Positions 17,718 through 27,278 of a DNA stretch of 64,000 nucleotides are shown here, piece after piece. The stretch spans positions 62,001 through 126,000 of the forward strand of contig CBDHDM010000066.1 of NCBI GenBank assembly GCA_965261315.1, written 5' to 3'. The notes beneath the pieces were generated by a model that had not been told where the DNA came from, made no database searches, and worked only from the letters and a program-made list of their open reading frames with translations. A program made the translations under genes and the position numbers. Source of the DNA: Endozoicomonas sp965261315. Its GTDB lineage: Bacteria; Pseudomonadota; Gammaproteobacteria; Pseudomonadales; Endozoicomonadaceae. The stretch's first letter is position 1. Each line of letters begins with the position of its first letter.

Positions 17718-18041
17718 TCAGCGTTCCAGCTGATCCAGCTTGCCTTTCACACCGTCCCACTCTGTCGCATCGGGGAGAGGATCTTTCTTCTCGGTAATGT
17801 TTTCCCATACATCAGCAAGAACAGCATTCAGTTCAATAAACTCCTGCTGATCTTCGGGAACCTCATCTTCGGAAAAAATAGCGTTTGCCGGACACTCTGG
17901 CTCACAAAGAGCACAGTCAATACATTCATCCGGGTGAATTACCAGGAAGTTTGGTCCTTCATAGAAGCAGTCCACAGGACAGACTTCCACGCAATCGGTG
18001 TATTTGCACTTGATGCAGTTTTCACCCACTACGAAAGTCAT
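17718..18041 (-). CDS. fdxA: Seven-iron ferredoxin FdxA
   Basis: Small electron carrier of 107 residues with one [3Fe-4S] and one [4Fe-4S] cluster. Cluster cysteines are visible in CIKCKYTDCVEVCPVDC and CIDCALCEPECPANAI. The C-terminal helical extension ending KGKLDQLER is the usual FdxA tail. It is convergent with rpoS and lies downstream of mutS, the same order as in Pseudomonas. Confidence 0.95.
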   Translation of the reverse strand: MTFVVGENCIKCKYTDCVEVCPVDCFYEGPNFLVIHPDECIDCALCEPECPANAIFSEDEVPEDQQEFIELNAVLADVWENITEKKDPLPDATEWDGVKGKLDQLER

Positions 18042-18241
18042 GGTGGTTAAACTCCATTTGATCTGAATAAGAAAAAGTACTGCCCGGGTTTGCTTTTATG
18101 TCCGTGAGATCTGTCTATAAGAACAGCCCCTCTCCCGGAAGCATTTCATAATGAGACCTGAAACATTACGATGGCAATACAAAAAGTTCGCGCAAGTTTA
18201 ACAGAGTTGTAAACCCACTGGATAGCCGGGATTACCATAAC

Positions 18242-18281
18242 CTTATACCCTGAGTGATCAGTATATGGCTCAGGGTATAAG
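18242..18281. terminator. Perfect 13-bp stem hairpin after mutS
   Basis: CTTATACCCTGAG pairs perfectly with CTCAGGGTATAAG around a 14-base loop, 10 bases beyond the mutS stop. There is no T-run on the minus strand, so it may end transcription with Rho or protect the mRNA end. Confidence 0.55.
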
Positions 18282-18290
18282 AAAATAGCA

Positions 18291-20906
18291 TCACCGACCC
18301 AAGTCCTTGAGAGTATAAAGCAGATCCAGAGCCTGACGAGGCGTCAGGTTATCCAGGTTGGTCTTATCCAGAACCTCAATGGCTGGATGGGGCTCAGGGC
18401 TGGCAAACAGATCAGCCTGAGGTGTGGCAGCTGCTTGCCTGGACGTTTTGGCAGCAGGTTTGGTCATCGGTTGTGTTGTTGCTTCCTGTTGTTCCAGCAG
18501 CGACAGCTTTTGTCGGGCCTGATTGATCACATGTCGTGGTACACCCGCCAGCTGTGCCACCTGCAGACCGTAACTCTGGCTGGCAGGACCTTCCTGAACG
18601 GCATGAAGAAAGACAATGCGATCATCATGCTCTGTTGCATTCAGATGAACGTTTACGACGGTATCGCATTCTTCGGGCAGCTGGGTCAGCTCAAAATAGT
18701 GCGTGGCAAACAGGGTGAATGCACGTACTGAATCCGCCAGGTATTGAGCGCAGGCCCAGGCCAGTGAAAGTCCGTCAAATGTGCTCGTACCGCGGCCAAT
18801 TTCATCCATCAGCACCAGGCTCTGCTCGGTAGCATTATGAAGAATGTTGGCTGTCTCGGTCATCTCCACCATAAAGGTTGAGCGACCACCGGCCAGGTCA
18901 TCAGAAGAACCGATGCGGGTGAAAATCCGGTCTACCAGACCAATTCGTGCCTGAGAAGCGGGGACAAAGCTACCAATATGAGCCAGCAGCACAATTAACG
19001 CCGTCTGTCGCATATAGGTCGACTTACCACCCATGTTGGGGCCCGTGATAATCAACATGCGGCGCTGAACATTGAAGGTCACATTGTTAGCAACAAATGG
19101 CTCATCGAGCACCTGCTCGACTACGGGATGGCGACCTTCGGTAATCTCGATGCCGGGGCTTTGCAGAATTTCAGGGCGGCAGAAGTTCAGTGTTTCAGCC
19201 CGTTCAGCCAGGTTACTGAGCACATCCAGCTCAGACAGCGCCATGGCACACTCCTGAAGCGGCCCCAATTGTTCAACCAGCTTGTCCAGCAGCTCATCAT
19301 AGAGGGCTTTTTCACGCGCCAGTGCACGACTTTTGCTGGACAGCGCCTTATCTTCAAACGCTTTCAGCTCCGGTGTAATAAATCGCTCGGTATTTTTCAG
19401 TGTCTGGCGTCGGATATAGTCAACAGGTGCGTCTTCTGACTCACGGCGACTCAACTCAATGTAGTAGCCGTGTACCCGGTTATAGCCCACCTTCAAACTT
19501 GAAAGAGCGGTTCTTTCCCGTTCACGTAATTCCATCTGAACCAGGTAGTCCCCGGCATTTTCGCTGATGGAACGAAGCTCATCCAGCTCAGGATCATAAC
19601 CTTCACCGATGACGCCACCATCCCGGATCACCACGGGTGGATTCTCAATAACAGCCCTGGTCAGTAGTTCAGACAGTTCCGGGTGTTCACTGATGCTGAT
19701 TGCCAGCTGATGTACCGTCTGGCTATCGATGGTGGCGAGCTGGAGTTGCAGTTCTGGCAGCTGGTGCAGGGCATCTCTCAGTCGTGCCAGGTCTCTGGGG
19801 CGGGCAGACTTCAGGGCAATGCGGGCAAGTATACGTTCAATGTCGCCAATGTTTTTAAGAATGGGGTAGAGGGATTCAAAGTGGAATCCCTCCTTTAACG
19901 CGGTGATGGCAGACTGTCGTGCCTGAAGCTTATCAATGTTACGGAGCGGACGGTTGATCCAGCGCCCCATTAGTCGGCTGCCCATGGCGGTAGCGGTACG
20001 ATCCAGTACCGCAGCTACTGTATGCTCCCTGCCACCATTCATATTGGTGGTTAGCTCCAGGTTTTTCCGGCTGGCTGCATCCAGAACTACACTCTCTTCC
20101 CGGTTTTCCTGGGCCAGGGACCGAATATGGGGCAGGGCAGTGCGTTGGGTTTCCCGTGCATACTGCAGAAGGCAGCCAGCAGCCTCGATGGCCAACGTCA
20201 AATGGCTGCAGCCAAAACCGTCAAGGCCCTGGGTCTGAAACTGTCGGGTCAGTTGCTCAACAGCACTTTCATGATCAAAATCCCAGGGAGGGCGCTTGCT
20301 GGAACCAGGTCGGCGCAGTAACACCTCAGGCCAGCTGCGGTCATCATTCAGTAACGCTTCAGCCGGGCTCAGACGTTCAACTTCAGAAAGCAGTGCCTCT
20401 TCACCGGTCACTTCGAGCACATTGAAGCGACCACTGCTGATATCCAGAAAGGCCAGACCATACTGGTTTTCACGCTGGTTTACCGCCATCAGCAGATTAT
20501 CCTGACGTTCATCCAGTAACGCTTCATCACTCACAGTGCCCGGTGTGAGAACCCTGACCACCCTCCGTTCCACCGGACCTTTGCTGGTGGCGGGATCGCC
20601 AATCTGTTCGGCAATGGCAACTGATTGACGGAGGCGAATCAGTTTGGCCAGGTAACCTTCTGCTGCATGGTAGGGAATACCTGCCATGGGAATCGGTTCG
20701 CCCCCGGACTGCCCTCGTTTAGTCAGCGTGATGTCCAGAAGCTGTGAGGCCTTTTTGGCATCATCATAAAACAGCTCGTAGAAATCACCCATGCGATAAA
20801 ACACCAGCTGATCCCGGTGTTGTTGTTTGATGCGCAGGTACTGCTGCATCATCGGCGTGTGGTTGGAGAGGTCAGTATTGGTCATTGAGCAAAAACGATT
20901 ATCCAT
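18291..20906 (-). CDS. mutS: DNA mismatch repair protein MutS
   Basis: Recognises mismatches and starts methyl-directed repair. It has 871 residues. The mismatch-reading Phe-X-Glu motif is in YRMGDFYELF; the ATPase has Walker A ITGPNMGGKSTYMRQTA, Walker B LVLMDEIGRGTSTFDG and the composite site GRSTFMVEM. The C-terminal end includes the dimerising LTPRQALDLLYTLKDL. The true start may be seven codons in (MTNTDLSNHTPMMQQY), since the first ATG is very close to its AGGA. The conserved order mutS-fdxA-rpoS supports a core location. Confidence 0.97.
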   Translation of the reverse strand: MDNRFCSMTNTDLSNHTPMMQQYLRIKQQHRDQLVFYRMGDFYELFYDDAKKASQLLDITLTKRGQSGGEPIPMAGIPYHAAEGYLAKLIRLRQSVAIAEQIGDPATSKGPVERRVVRVLTPGTVSDEALLDERQDNLLMAVNQRENQYGLAFLDISSGRFNVLEVTGEEALLSEVERLSPAEALLNDDRSWPEVLLRRPGSSKRPPWDFDHESAVEQLTRQFQTQGLDGFGCSHLTLAIEAAGCLLQYARETQRTALPHIRSLAQENREESVVLDAASRKNLELTTNMNGGREHTVAAVLDRTATAMGSRLMGRWINRPLRNIDKLQARQSAITALKEGFHFESLYPILKNIGDIERILARIALKSARPRDLARLRDALHQLPELQLQLATIDSQTVHQLAISISEHPELSELLTRAVIENPPVVIRDGGVIGEGYDPELDELRSISENAGDYLVQMELRERERTALSSLKVGYNRVHGYYIELSRRESEDAPVDYIRRQTLKNTERFITPELKAFEDKALSSKSRALAREKALYDELLDKLVEQLGPLQECAMALSELDVLSNLAERAETLNFCRPEILQSPGIEITEGRHPVVEQVLDEPFVANNVTFNVQRRMLIITGPNMGGKSTYMRQTALIVLLAHIGSFVPASQARIGLVDRIFTRIGSSDDLAGGRSTFMVEMTETANILHNATEQSLVLMDEIGRGTSTFDGLSLAWACAQYLADSVRAFTLFATHYFELTQLPEECDTVVNVHLNATEHDDRIVFLHAVQEGPASQSYGLQVAQLAGVPRHVINQARQKLSLLEQQEATTQPMTKPAAKTSRQAAATPQADLFASPEPHPAIEVLDKTNLDNLTPRQALDLLYTLKDLGR

Positions 20907-21161
20907 TTTCCTGATGCATTAACCCTATGTGATGGTTTGCAGATTCAGGAGTAATTATTAAAGAGGTATGAAGTAAAAAAGACTGTCCAATATAGTATCA
21001 GCCGATCAGGGAGCATGTCTTCCTGTCAGGAAATGAGTTGAGCTTAGTCCATGGAGATATTTTACCGTTTATTGTTCGAATTTATTTTCAGGGCAGGACA
21101 ATCAGAGGAATGGGAGAAGAATTCCTCCCTTACCAGAACGATTCAGCAACAGTTAACCGGG

Positions 21162-21833
21162 TTATTCCCTATGAAACGGACAACCTCCACTCTTAAGCTT
21201 TAAAGAAACTTTTCCCCCTGGTCCTGCAATGGGTAAAGTGCCATTCCATACGGGTAGCGTTAAATCCTTCTCGTCTTCGTTGGGGCCACCGCTGCGACTT
21301 TTATAAGATGCTTCATTGACTGTGAGCTTAAGCAGTGCGGTTGCCTTACGTTCTTTGTTATTGGGGGGGCGAATCTGGTTCCAGCGACCGGGTTCGATAT
21401 CTTCAATAATGTGTTTAAAGGCGATATCAAATTCTTCTGATGATTCTACGCGCATACCACTGCAAAAGAGTACGGCGGAGCGATAGTTAACGCTGGTGTG
21501 GTAGGCGGATTTGGACAGCACCCATTCACTGGCTTCGGCAAAGGAAATAGAGACTTCTGATCCACTGGAAATCAGTTTGTCCAGCCGTGATTTATTCAGA
21601 GTATGAAAGTAGAGGTGCTCATCGATACGCCAGAATGTCATGGGAATAACGACCGGGCAGCTGCTCTCAGGATCATTAAATGCCATATGCCCCAGCTTTA
21701 AGTCATCAATCAGTTTGAACACTGCTGATTTGTTATAGCTGGCATTCTTGCTCCCTCGACGCACCGTTGATCGAGGTTCAGAAGAAAACTGACCGTCTGT
21801 TACTGTGTGTTCATATTGAGTCTTCTGGCTCAT
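21162..21833 (-). CDS. Pyridoxamine 5'-phosphate oxidase family flavoprotein
   Basis: FMN-binding split-barrel protein of 223 residues of the Pyridox_ox_2/NimA-like kind. Visible features: RRGSKNASYNKSAVFKLIDD at the start of the domain, LGHMAFNDPESSCPVVIPMTFWRI (first strands), YFHTLNKSRLDKLISSGSEV (flavin phosphate region) and SVNYRSAVLFCSGMRV. The substrate is unknown. It is divergent from a MocR-type regulator with a 103-base gap, a common pairing in which the regulator controls the PPOX gene. Ends with a C-terminal segment containing FHRE. Confidence 0.82.
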   Translation of the reverse strand: MSQKTQYEHTVTDGQFSSEPRSTVRRGSKNASYNKSAVFKLIDDLKLGHMAFNDPESSCPVVIPMTFWRIDEHLYFHTLNKSRLDKLISSGSEVSISFAEASEWVLSKSAYHTSVNYRSAVLFCSGMRVESSEEFDIAFKHIIEDIEPGRWNQIRPPNNKERKATALLKLTVNEASYKSRSGGPNEDEKDLTLPVWNGTLPIAGPGGKVSLKLKSGGCPFHRE

Positions 21834-21936
21834 TTCCCATTTCCTTAAGAGGTTGTGATCTACTCAAGCTGGGAAAAGTATCTTACTCTATTGGTTCTCC
21901 CATAAGATCCAATTTATAAAAATACAGGGTGCCAAT

Positions 21937-23406
21937 TTGGACTTGCGCAATATTCATCTGGAGCAGCAACAGCATCATGGCAAAGCTCTTTCACTGAGCC
22001 AGCAGCTGAGCCAGTCGCTTCGACAGAAAATTCTTGCCCGCCAGATATCCGTGGGAAGTCGTTTACCGGGCTCACGGGTTCTGGCAAATGATCTGGGTGT
22101 TAGCCGGAATACGGTGAACAATGCTTATGAGCAGCTGCGAGCAGAGGGTTATTTAACAAGTCTTGGTGGCAGTGGCTTCTTTGTCAGCGAGCAACTGCCT
22201 CCATCTGACTTCACACTTGAAAGCGCCAGGACAAAACCGGTTCACCGGTGGCCAGCGCTATCATCTTATGGTCAGCATTTATTGGCGTTGACTGGGGGGG
22301 ATGTGCTCAGGAATGGCGATAAAAACGATAACTTACCCTTCACCGTTGGGCTTCCCGACCTGCGTGCTTTTCCGATAAGAATCTGGCAACAACTGGTTCG
22401 ACGACACAGTGATCGGCAGTTGCTCATGGGCTATCACAGCAATCAGGGGTATTTTCCGCTTCGTCATGCATTGGCTGATTATCTGAATGTCAGCCGGGGG
22501 CTGAATTGCAAACCTGAGCAAATTGTTATTACCCAGGGAGCACAGCAGGGACTGGCATTGTGTGCCCAGCTCCTTATTGATCCGGGTGATGCGTCTCTGG
22601 TGGAAGAGCCGGGTTATATTGGTGCGAGAAAGGCCTTTACTTCCGCTGGAGCGGCTTTGAAGACAGCAGCACTTGGTGAGAACGGCATAAAGATTACAGC
22701 ATTGCCTGACACCGGTGAATATCGTCTTCTCTACTGCACGCCAACTCATCAGTATCCTTTGGGGGGCATTCTACCGGCCAGTGACCGCTTGCAACTGTTG
22801 CAATGGGCGGAACGTAACCGCTGCTGGATCGTTGAAGACGACTACGACAGTGAGTTTCATTACTACAGCCAGCCTATTGCTGCCATGGCGGGTATGGCGG
22901 AAAAAACGCCGGTGATTTATATGGGGAGTTTCAGTAAAACATTGTTTCCAGGGTTACGTCTTGGCTATCTGGTGGTGCCAGAACATTTAGCCTCTGCATT
23001 TGCGGAAGCCAAAGCATTCGGCAGTGGTGAAACACCGCTGTTAACTCAGTCAGTGGTCGCGGACTTTATTGAGGAAGGCCATTTTTATCGCCATCTTCGC
23101 CGAAGTCGAAAACTCTACCAGCAAAAATGGGAACATATGCGTAGCTTGTGTGAAGAGTATTTACTGGGGCAGATGAATCCCATTGCCCGTAGTGCAGGTA
23201 TGCATCTGGCGTTAGCGCTCGGTGAGCAGCAGGTCGACGACAGGAAAATCAGTGCTGATTTCAGGTTAAGGGGATTTGGTTCCACCCCTCTCAGTGCTTA
23301 CTACTATTCATCGCCTGAACAGAAGGGGGTAGTAATGGGATTTGCCAATACCAGTGAGACTGAGCGAGTGCAGGGAGTCAAAACCTTGAGACAGCTCCTG
23401 ATGTAA
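21937..23406 (+). CDS. MocR-type GntR/aminotransferase transcriptional regulator
   Basis: It has 489 residues. N-terminal GntR winged helix (LSQSLRQKILARQISVGSRL, then SRVLANDLGVSRNTVNNAYE) is joined to a fold-type I aminotransferase-like domain with the PLP lysine in MGSFSKTLFPGLRLGY and the aspartate in WIVEDDYDSEF. Such MocR proteins use PLP as effector and often control vitamin B6 or amino-acid genes. The start is a TTG with AGGGTG upstream. It probably regulates the divergent PPOX gene. Confidence 0.88.
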   Translation: MDLRNIHLEQQQHHGKALSLSQQLSQSLRQKILARQISVGSRLPGSRVLANDLGVSRNTVNNAYEQLRAEGYLTSLGGSGFFVSEQLPPSDFTLESARTKPVHRWPALSSYGQHLLALTGGDVLRNGDKNDNLPFTVGLPDLRAFPIRIWQQLVRRHSDRQLLMGYHSNQGYFPLRHALADYLNVSRGLNCKPEQIVITQGAQQGLALCAQLLIDPGDASLVEEPGYIGARKAFTSAGAALKTAALGENGIKITALPDTGEYRLLYCTPTHQYPLGGILPASDRLQLLQWAERNRCWIVEDDYDSEFHYYSQPIAAMAGMAEKTPVIYMGSFSKTLFPGLRLGYLVVPEHLASAFAEAKAFGSGETPLLTQSVVADFIEEGHFYRHLRRSRKLYQQKWEHMRSLCEEYLLGQMNPIARSAGMHLALALGEQQVDDRKISADFRLRGFGSTPLSAYYYSSPEQKGVVMGFANTSETERVQGVKTLRQLLM

Positions 23407-23433
23407 AGTAATCCAGACTTAAAGTATGGGGGG

Positions 23434-23943
23434 CTACTCTTCACCTTCTGCCAGATTCAGAAACTTCAACCCAAGACTTAACAGTAAAATGGCGATGGGT
23501 AGCGTCAGTATCTGCCAGCTGAGGTTGTCGATGTTCATCAAAACAATTTCAAGGAACTTAACAAACAGAATGATAACGATCACCTCGGCCAGGACATTCT
23601 TCAAGTGGCCAATATTGGGTGTTTTGATCCAGGCAAGCACACTGGTACCGTCGTCATTTGCTGGCTTCTTGTTGGAAATAAACAGCGTGAACACGCCATG
23701 GGCGAAAATAAACAGCACAAAGGCAATCAGAAAGGTGTCCAGAGATTTGATCAGATAGGACGTAGCAATATCCGCAGTATCCAGGTGAGCAAGACTTTTG
23801 TGGGAAACCTTGCCCAGGAAAACAACCGCAAAAGCGGCATAAGTTTTTGTTGCTCCCACAACAAATAGTAAAAAAGATCCCAGTGTTGAGCAGATAATGG
23901 CAATCCACCCAATATGACGAGAAATGTTGAATGTCTTCTTCAT
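23434..23943 (-). CDS. UPF0114 (YqhA-like) membrane protein
   Basis: Membrane protein of 169 residues with four hydrophobic segments (around IGWIAIICSTLGSFLLFVVGA, SLDTFLIAFVLFIFAHGVFTLF, LAEVIVIILFVKFLEIVLM and ILTLPIAILLLSLGLKFL). The pattern with the acidic residue after the third segment matches the YqhA/UPF0114 family of unknown function. The ATG at MKKTFNIS is preferred over an upstream TTG. It converges with the MocR gene; the two stops are 27 bases apart. Confidence 0.75.
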   Translation of the reverse strand: MKKTFNISRHIGWIAIICSTLGSFLLFVVGATKTYAAFAVVFLGKVSHKSLAHLDTADIATSYLIKSLDTFLIAFVLFIFAHGVFTLFISNKKPANDDGTSVLAWIKTPNIGHLKNVLAEVIVIILFVKFLEIVLMNIDNLSWQILTLPIAILLLSLGLKFLNLAEGEE

Positions 23944-23977
23944 GGCAAAGTACTCAGACAACACCGTATGTACTGCA

Positions 23978-24298
23978 TTAACAGGAGAGGCAGGCCCGTC
24001 GGCAAATGCTCAAAATAGTGCAGCAGATTCTGTGTATAGCTTTCAGGAAGGGGGATATCAAACCAGTGTTCATAACCATACGCCTTAAACCCTCCAGACT
24101 TGAAGACTTTAAAAAGTCATCTGGGGAAAGATGGTATTCAAATTCCTTAATATAGAGAGTAATAGCAGTAAAGCCATGGTTTAGGAAAAACTGTCTGTAT
24201 TCATCAATACTCTCAAGGTGCATGCAGGGGAAATGAAAATTAGCGGGAGGCATACCATTTATATACCCGTCGCCTCCAAATCCTTTGGGTATAACCAT
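23978..24298 (-). CDS. Hypothetical protein or gene fragment, 106 residues
   Basis: I do not recognise it with confidence. It opens MVIPKGFGGDGYINGMPPANFHFPC and its middle, SIDEYRQFFLNHGFTAITLY followed by SPDDFLK, has the rhythm of the C-terminal part of class I methyltransferases (a lid helix followed by F-tyrosine strands). If so, the N-terminal SAM-binding half is missing and this is a remnant. The last 25 residues are cysteine and arginine rich and unlikely to be original. Confidence 0.35.
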   Translation of the reverse strand: MVIPKGFGGDGYINGMPPANFHFPCMHLESIDEYRQFFLNHGFTAITLYIKEFEYHLSPDDFLKSSSLEGLRRMVMNTGLISPFLKAIHRICCTILSICRRACLSC

Positions 24299-24420
24299 AA
24301 AGGTGCTGAGGTACAGAGTTTTTCAGAGTGATCGTGATTGATATAGCTCCAGTAAACCGGTAACAGACTATGGTTAATAAATTATATGGCGAGCACTCAA
24401 TAGCAAGAAAAGGAGCTGTT

Positions 24421-24753
24421 ATGAGCCATTTACGTATTCCGGTAAACTGGACCATCCAGCGGTCTACACCGTTTTTCACAAAAAAGAACGTACCGAAAGC
24501 TTTGCTGACTCACCACAACACGGCAGCCGGTGTGTTTGGTCAGATATGCGTTATGGAGGGAACTGTTACCTATTATGGATTCCCAGATCAGGAAGCGACT
24601 GAGCCAGAGCTGACAGTGGTGATCAAGGCGGGAGAGTTTGCAACCAGTCCACCCCAGTACTGGCATTGCATTGAACTGAGTGAAAGTGCTCAGTTCAACA
24701 TTAATTTCTGGTCTGAGAAAACACTTGATCAACCCTTGTTACAGACGAGTTGA
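24421..24753 (+). CDS. DUF1971 (TehB N-terminal-like) cupin protein
   Basis: Small cupin-fold protein, 110 residues from the ATG with AAAAGGAG seven bases before it. It matches the DUF1971 domain also found at the N-terminus of some TehB tellurite methyltransferases: TPFFTKKNVPKALLTHHNTAAGVFGQICVMEG with the family words LL..HNTAAG and the histidine in SPPQYWHCIEL. A possible methyltransferase remnant is divergent next to it, which recalls the TehB domain pair, but that link is speculative. Confidence 0.7.
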   Translation: MSHLRIPVNWTIQRSTPFFTKKNVPKALLTHHNTAAGVFGQICVMEGTVTYYGFPDQEATEPELTVVIKAGEFATSPPQYWHCIELSESAQFNINFWSEKTLDQPLLQTS

Positions 24754-25382
24754 GGCATCAGTTACATAGGGACTTTCAAAATATTAGAGGTCATAAGGAG
24801 CTTATTTCCCAATACCAGAAAAATCTATTGGAACTTAAGACTTATTTACCGGCAGAGGAGGCAAAAAACCGGCAGCGTTCTCACGAGCAATATAGCAGGA
24901 GCTTTGCATGCTATCAGCGAGATGCTGATCGTAAAGCAGGCCAATTGAAAGGCTTTGTTGATAGCGTGTTGTCATCTCGTCCAATAAGTCAGGGAGAAAA
25001 CTTGCGTGAGAATAATCATGGCAACAACTACCAGGCCGGAATTGAGTTATCCCGCTTCATAGACAAGCAGGATTATTCATCCTTTTCTCAACAGCGACTG
25101 CTCAGGGCGCTGGAACCGGTTTTGAGCGAGGGTGACTATAAGAAAGTTAACGACATACTCTCTGGTTTTCCATTGAAGCCCTATCCTGTCGTTAAGCAAG
25201 GCCCCATTGCGCGAGAGTTTGCTGAGATTCGGGAAAAAAATGTATCTGAGCAAAATAAGGTAGGGGTATTAGAATCTAATATCCGAAAAGTCTTTGGGCA
25301 ATATCCGAATCTAAGACCTGACCAGGCTGGCAATATTCCAACACCGTCGGTTGAAGATTTTAGGCGCTATATGCCGAAGTGA
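24750..25382 (+). CDS. Hypothetical protein, 210 residues
   Basis: Unrecognised, hydrophilic and mainly helical (YQKNLLELKTYLPAEEAKNRQ, then QQRLLRALEPVLSEGDYKKV). No signal peptide or membrane segment. The only available start is a TTG overlapping the previous stop, and the only internal Met lies near the end, so the frame may be the C-terminal remnant of a longer protein. The proline-rich end TPSVEDFRRYMPK is followed about 20 bases later by a 3'-end palindrome of the family described below. Confidence 0.4.
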   Translation: MRHQLHRDFQNIRGHKELISQYQKNLLELKTYLPAEEAKNRQRSHEQYSRSFACYQRDADRKAGQLKGFVDSVLSSRPISQGENLRENNHGNNYQAGIELSRFIDKQDYSSFSQQRLLRALEPVLSEGDYKKVNDILSGFPLKPYPVVKQGPIAREFAEIREKNVSEQNKVGVLESNIRKVFGQYPNLRPDQAGNIPTPSVEDFRRYMPK

Positions 25383-25404
25383 TCTTGATTTCTTTCATCA
25401 TCGT

Positions 25405-25470
25405 TCGTGAAGCAAGGCCAGAGGCACCAGAAAATAAACTGTGTGTCCCTGTGCCTCCGTGCTTTAAAAA
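25405..25470. repeat. 3'-end palindromic repeat, copy A
   Basis: CAGAGGCACC followed by CCTGTGCCTCCGTGC forms the same kind of imperfect hairpin (AAGGCACAGAGGCAC against GTGCCTCTGTGCTT) seen at six other places in the window. It starts about 20 bases after the stop of the preceding open frame. Confidence 0.5.
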
Positions 25471-25696
25471 GCTCAACTGGGCAGCTCTTCGGGTTGCCCA
25501 CACAAATACTCATACAGAAAGGACGGATCGGTGATTACAAGCGTCATAAGCAAGGGATAATGCATTTTCAGGCTGTTCCGGGGCGGTGTTTCTGCAAATA
25601 ACGAATGCTACTATTCAATAAACTGAAGAAAGGTGTTTGTATTATTATTGGCCATCGTGACCACCATAAATGTCGCTGGCAAGTAGGGCGCCGCCC

Positions 25697-25760
25697 TGGG
25701 AGCCACAGAGGCACTAGTACTAAAATTGGCTCAGAGCCTTTGTGTCCTAATGGTTGGTGA
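25697..25760. repeat. 3'-end palindromic repeat, copy B
   Basis: AGCCACAGAGGCACTAG, then CAGAGCCTTTGTGTCCTAATGGTT: a diverged member of the dispersed GTGCCT/AGGCAC palindrome family, here not next to any recognised gene. The rest of 25383-25940 shows no supported gene. Confidence 0.4.
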
Positions 25761-25942
25761 TACACACTCGTATGATTGTTTCTTTGTGTATAATGAAGGC
25801 ATGGTTAATGTCACGACTGGATGGAGAGATTTATGCAAACTATTCAGTTGGAAAGGCATTATTAAGCATTTATACTCTGGTGGCTGAGTATCTCTTGTGT
25901 CGAATGGTTGCAATTACTCATGGTAATCAGGGGAATACTCTG

Positions 25943-26099
25943 TATAATGGCGGAACGTTAAAAGTGTGATTTATTTTTTATGCAAAGATTTGATGTTCCG
26001 GGTGTAGTAACTCGCCATACTCTTCATAAGCAATAATAAACTTCTAGCTTTACCGCCTTATTGCAAGGCACATTTATTATTTAACTTCAGGATATGATT
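25943..26099 (+). promoter_or_regulatory. cspA-type promoter and long 5' leader, copy 1
   Basis: A perfect -10 TATAAT at 25943-25948 is followed by a leader of about 150 bases that is almost identical to the leader at 27122-27278. Long conserved leaders are usual in cold-shock genes, where the RNA fold changes with temperature. AGGA lies before the start codon. No good -35 is visible. Confidence 0.55.
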
Positions 26100-26309
26100 A
26101 TGTCTACTACTACCGGTACTGTTAAGTGGTTCAATGACGAGAAAGGTTTTGGTTTCATCGCTCAGGATAATGGCGGACCAGACGTATTTGCTCATTTTCG
26201 TCAAATCACAGGTGATGGCTTCAAGTCACTGGCTGAAGGCCAGCGCGTTGAGTTCACAATCACTCAAGGCCAGAAAGGCCCACAGGCTGAAGATATTCGA
26301 CCACTGTAA
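26100..26309 (+). CDS. Cold-shock domain protein, copy 1
   Basis: Single cold-shock domain protein (RNA chaperone), 69 residues from the ATG MSTTTGTVKWFND; an ATG two codons upstream is less likely. RNP1 is KGFGFIAQ and RNP2 is VFAHFRQI (CspA has VFVHFSAI). The end is KGPQAEDIRPL. It differs from the copy at 27279 by one extra threonine codon near the N-terminus; the two proteins are otherwise identical. Confidence 0.93.
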   Translation: MSTTTGTVKWFNDEKGFGFIAQDNGGPDVFAHFRQITGDGFKSLAEGQRVEFTITQGQKGPQAEDIRPL

Positions 26310-26362
26310 TGGTCAGGCTACAATATTGTAGTCTCTAACCTCACCTCCGGTGAGGTAAAGGA

Positions 26363-26391
26363 GGGCGGTACTTTCGGGTGCTGCCTTTTTT
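26363..26391 (+). terminator. Terminator of cold-shock gene copy 1
   Basis: GGGCGGTAC, TTTCGG loop, GTGCTGCC then eight T. Two pairs are G-U wobbles compared with copy 2, so the stem is kept by tolerated changes. An extra small hairpin CCTCACC/GGTGAGG precedes it. Confidence 0.85.
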
Positions 26392-26741
26392 TTGGCTTTC
26401 AGAAAAGCAAAAAGAAAAAGTGCATTATGGCTAACACCATCTGGCTGCAATTCAAAGCGCTAAGAACTAAGGGGCTTTGAGCCATCATCATCAATAATTC
26501 CCCGCGCCAGGTACCGTTAAGTGGTGGCCGGTGATTACCGTAGTAAAGGGTGAGCCTGTATTGGTTGGCTTTATGGCATTTGTTGAAGGTGGTGAGGTTC
26601 AAGACGCTGCGCCGAATCTGGCGCAGTATGAATTGAGGGTATGAGGCATTCAATTCAAGAATCAAGGCCTGCCCCGGGTTTTTAAAGTCTGCTCTGCAGT
26701 AATCCTTTGAGTTGCGCCCATATGGGCTTTTCAGGAGTTGA

Positions 26742-27011
26742 CCTCTGTGCGGAAACACAAAACGAACAACAGCTGGTAATGTTCGTCTACACACCAAACC
26801 AGAAGATATAATCCACTACCGTGCCAAGAATAACCATGAAAAATACCAATCCGTAGCGTACCTGCATAAGACACCTTTTTATGATTGTCGTATTTGTCAT
26901 CAGACAGTGAATACATTTATCACTTTGGACAGAGTATGGCCAGAGTTCATTAATATCTACAATGAGAAGTCATGGGTGCCGCAGAAGGATGGACTTTTTT
27001 ATGTTGAATGA
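26742..27011 (+). pseudogene. Open coding-like fragment without start
   Basis: The frame from 26742 to the TGA at 27009 lacks a usable start but reads like protein (HTKPEDIIHYRAKNNHEKY, later FYDCRICHQTVNTF and VWPEFINIYNEKSW). It has a CxxC pair. I do not recognise a family. It lies between the two cold-shock copies and may be a 3' remnant of a gene cut by the duplication. The remaining sequence at 26400-26740 has only an unconvincing minus-strand frame. Confidence 0.3.
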
Positions 27012-27121
27012 CAAAACGCAAGATCTGTCTCCGGGTTCTCTAGGTGTTTATGCATGCTGATGTAAGTGTATCTCTCGACCTGTTTGCTGTAACTACCCAT
27101 GGTCATCATAGGGGGGCTCTG

Positions 27122-27278
27122 TATAATGGGTGAACGTTAAAAGTGTGATTTATTTTTTATGCAAAGATTTGATGTTCCGGGTGTAGCAGCTCGCCATATT
27201 CTTCATAAGCAATAATAAACTTCTAGCTTTACCGCCTTATTATAAGGCACATTTATTATTAAATTTCAGGATATGATT
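27122..27278 (+). promoter_or_regulatory. cspA-type promoter and long 5' leader, copy 2
   Basis: TATAAT at 27122-27127 and a leader matching that at 25943-26099 with only a few substitutions and one small difference near the start codon. The match extends upstream over CTCTGTATAATGG, so promoter, leader, gene and terminator were duplicated together. Confidence 0.55.

Noticed and set aside
25754..25969. 71-codon frame before the first cold-shock gene
   Set aside because: It runs through the promoter and leader of the cold-shock unit and has no family resemblance.
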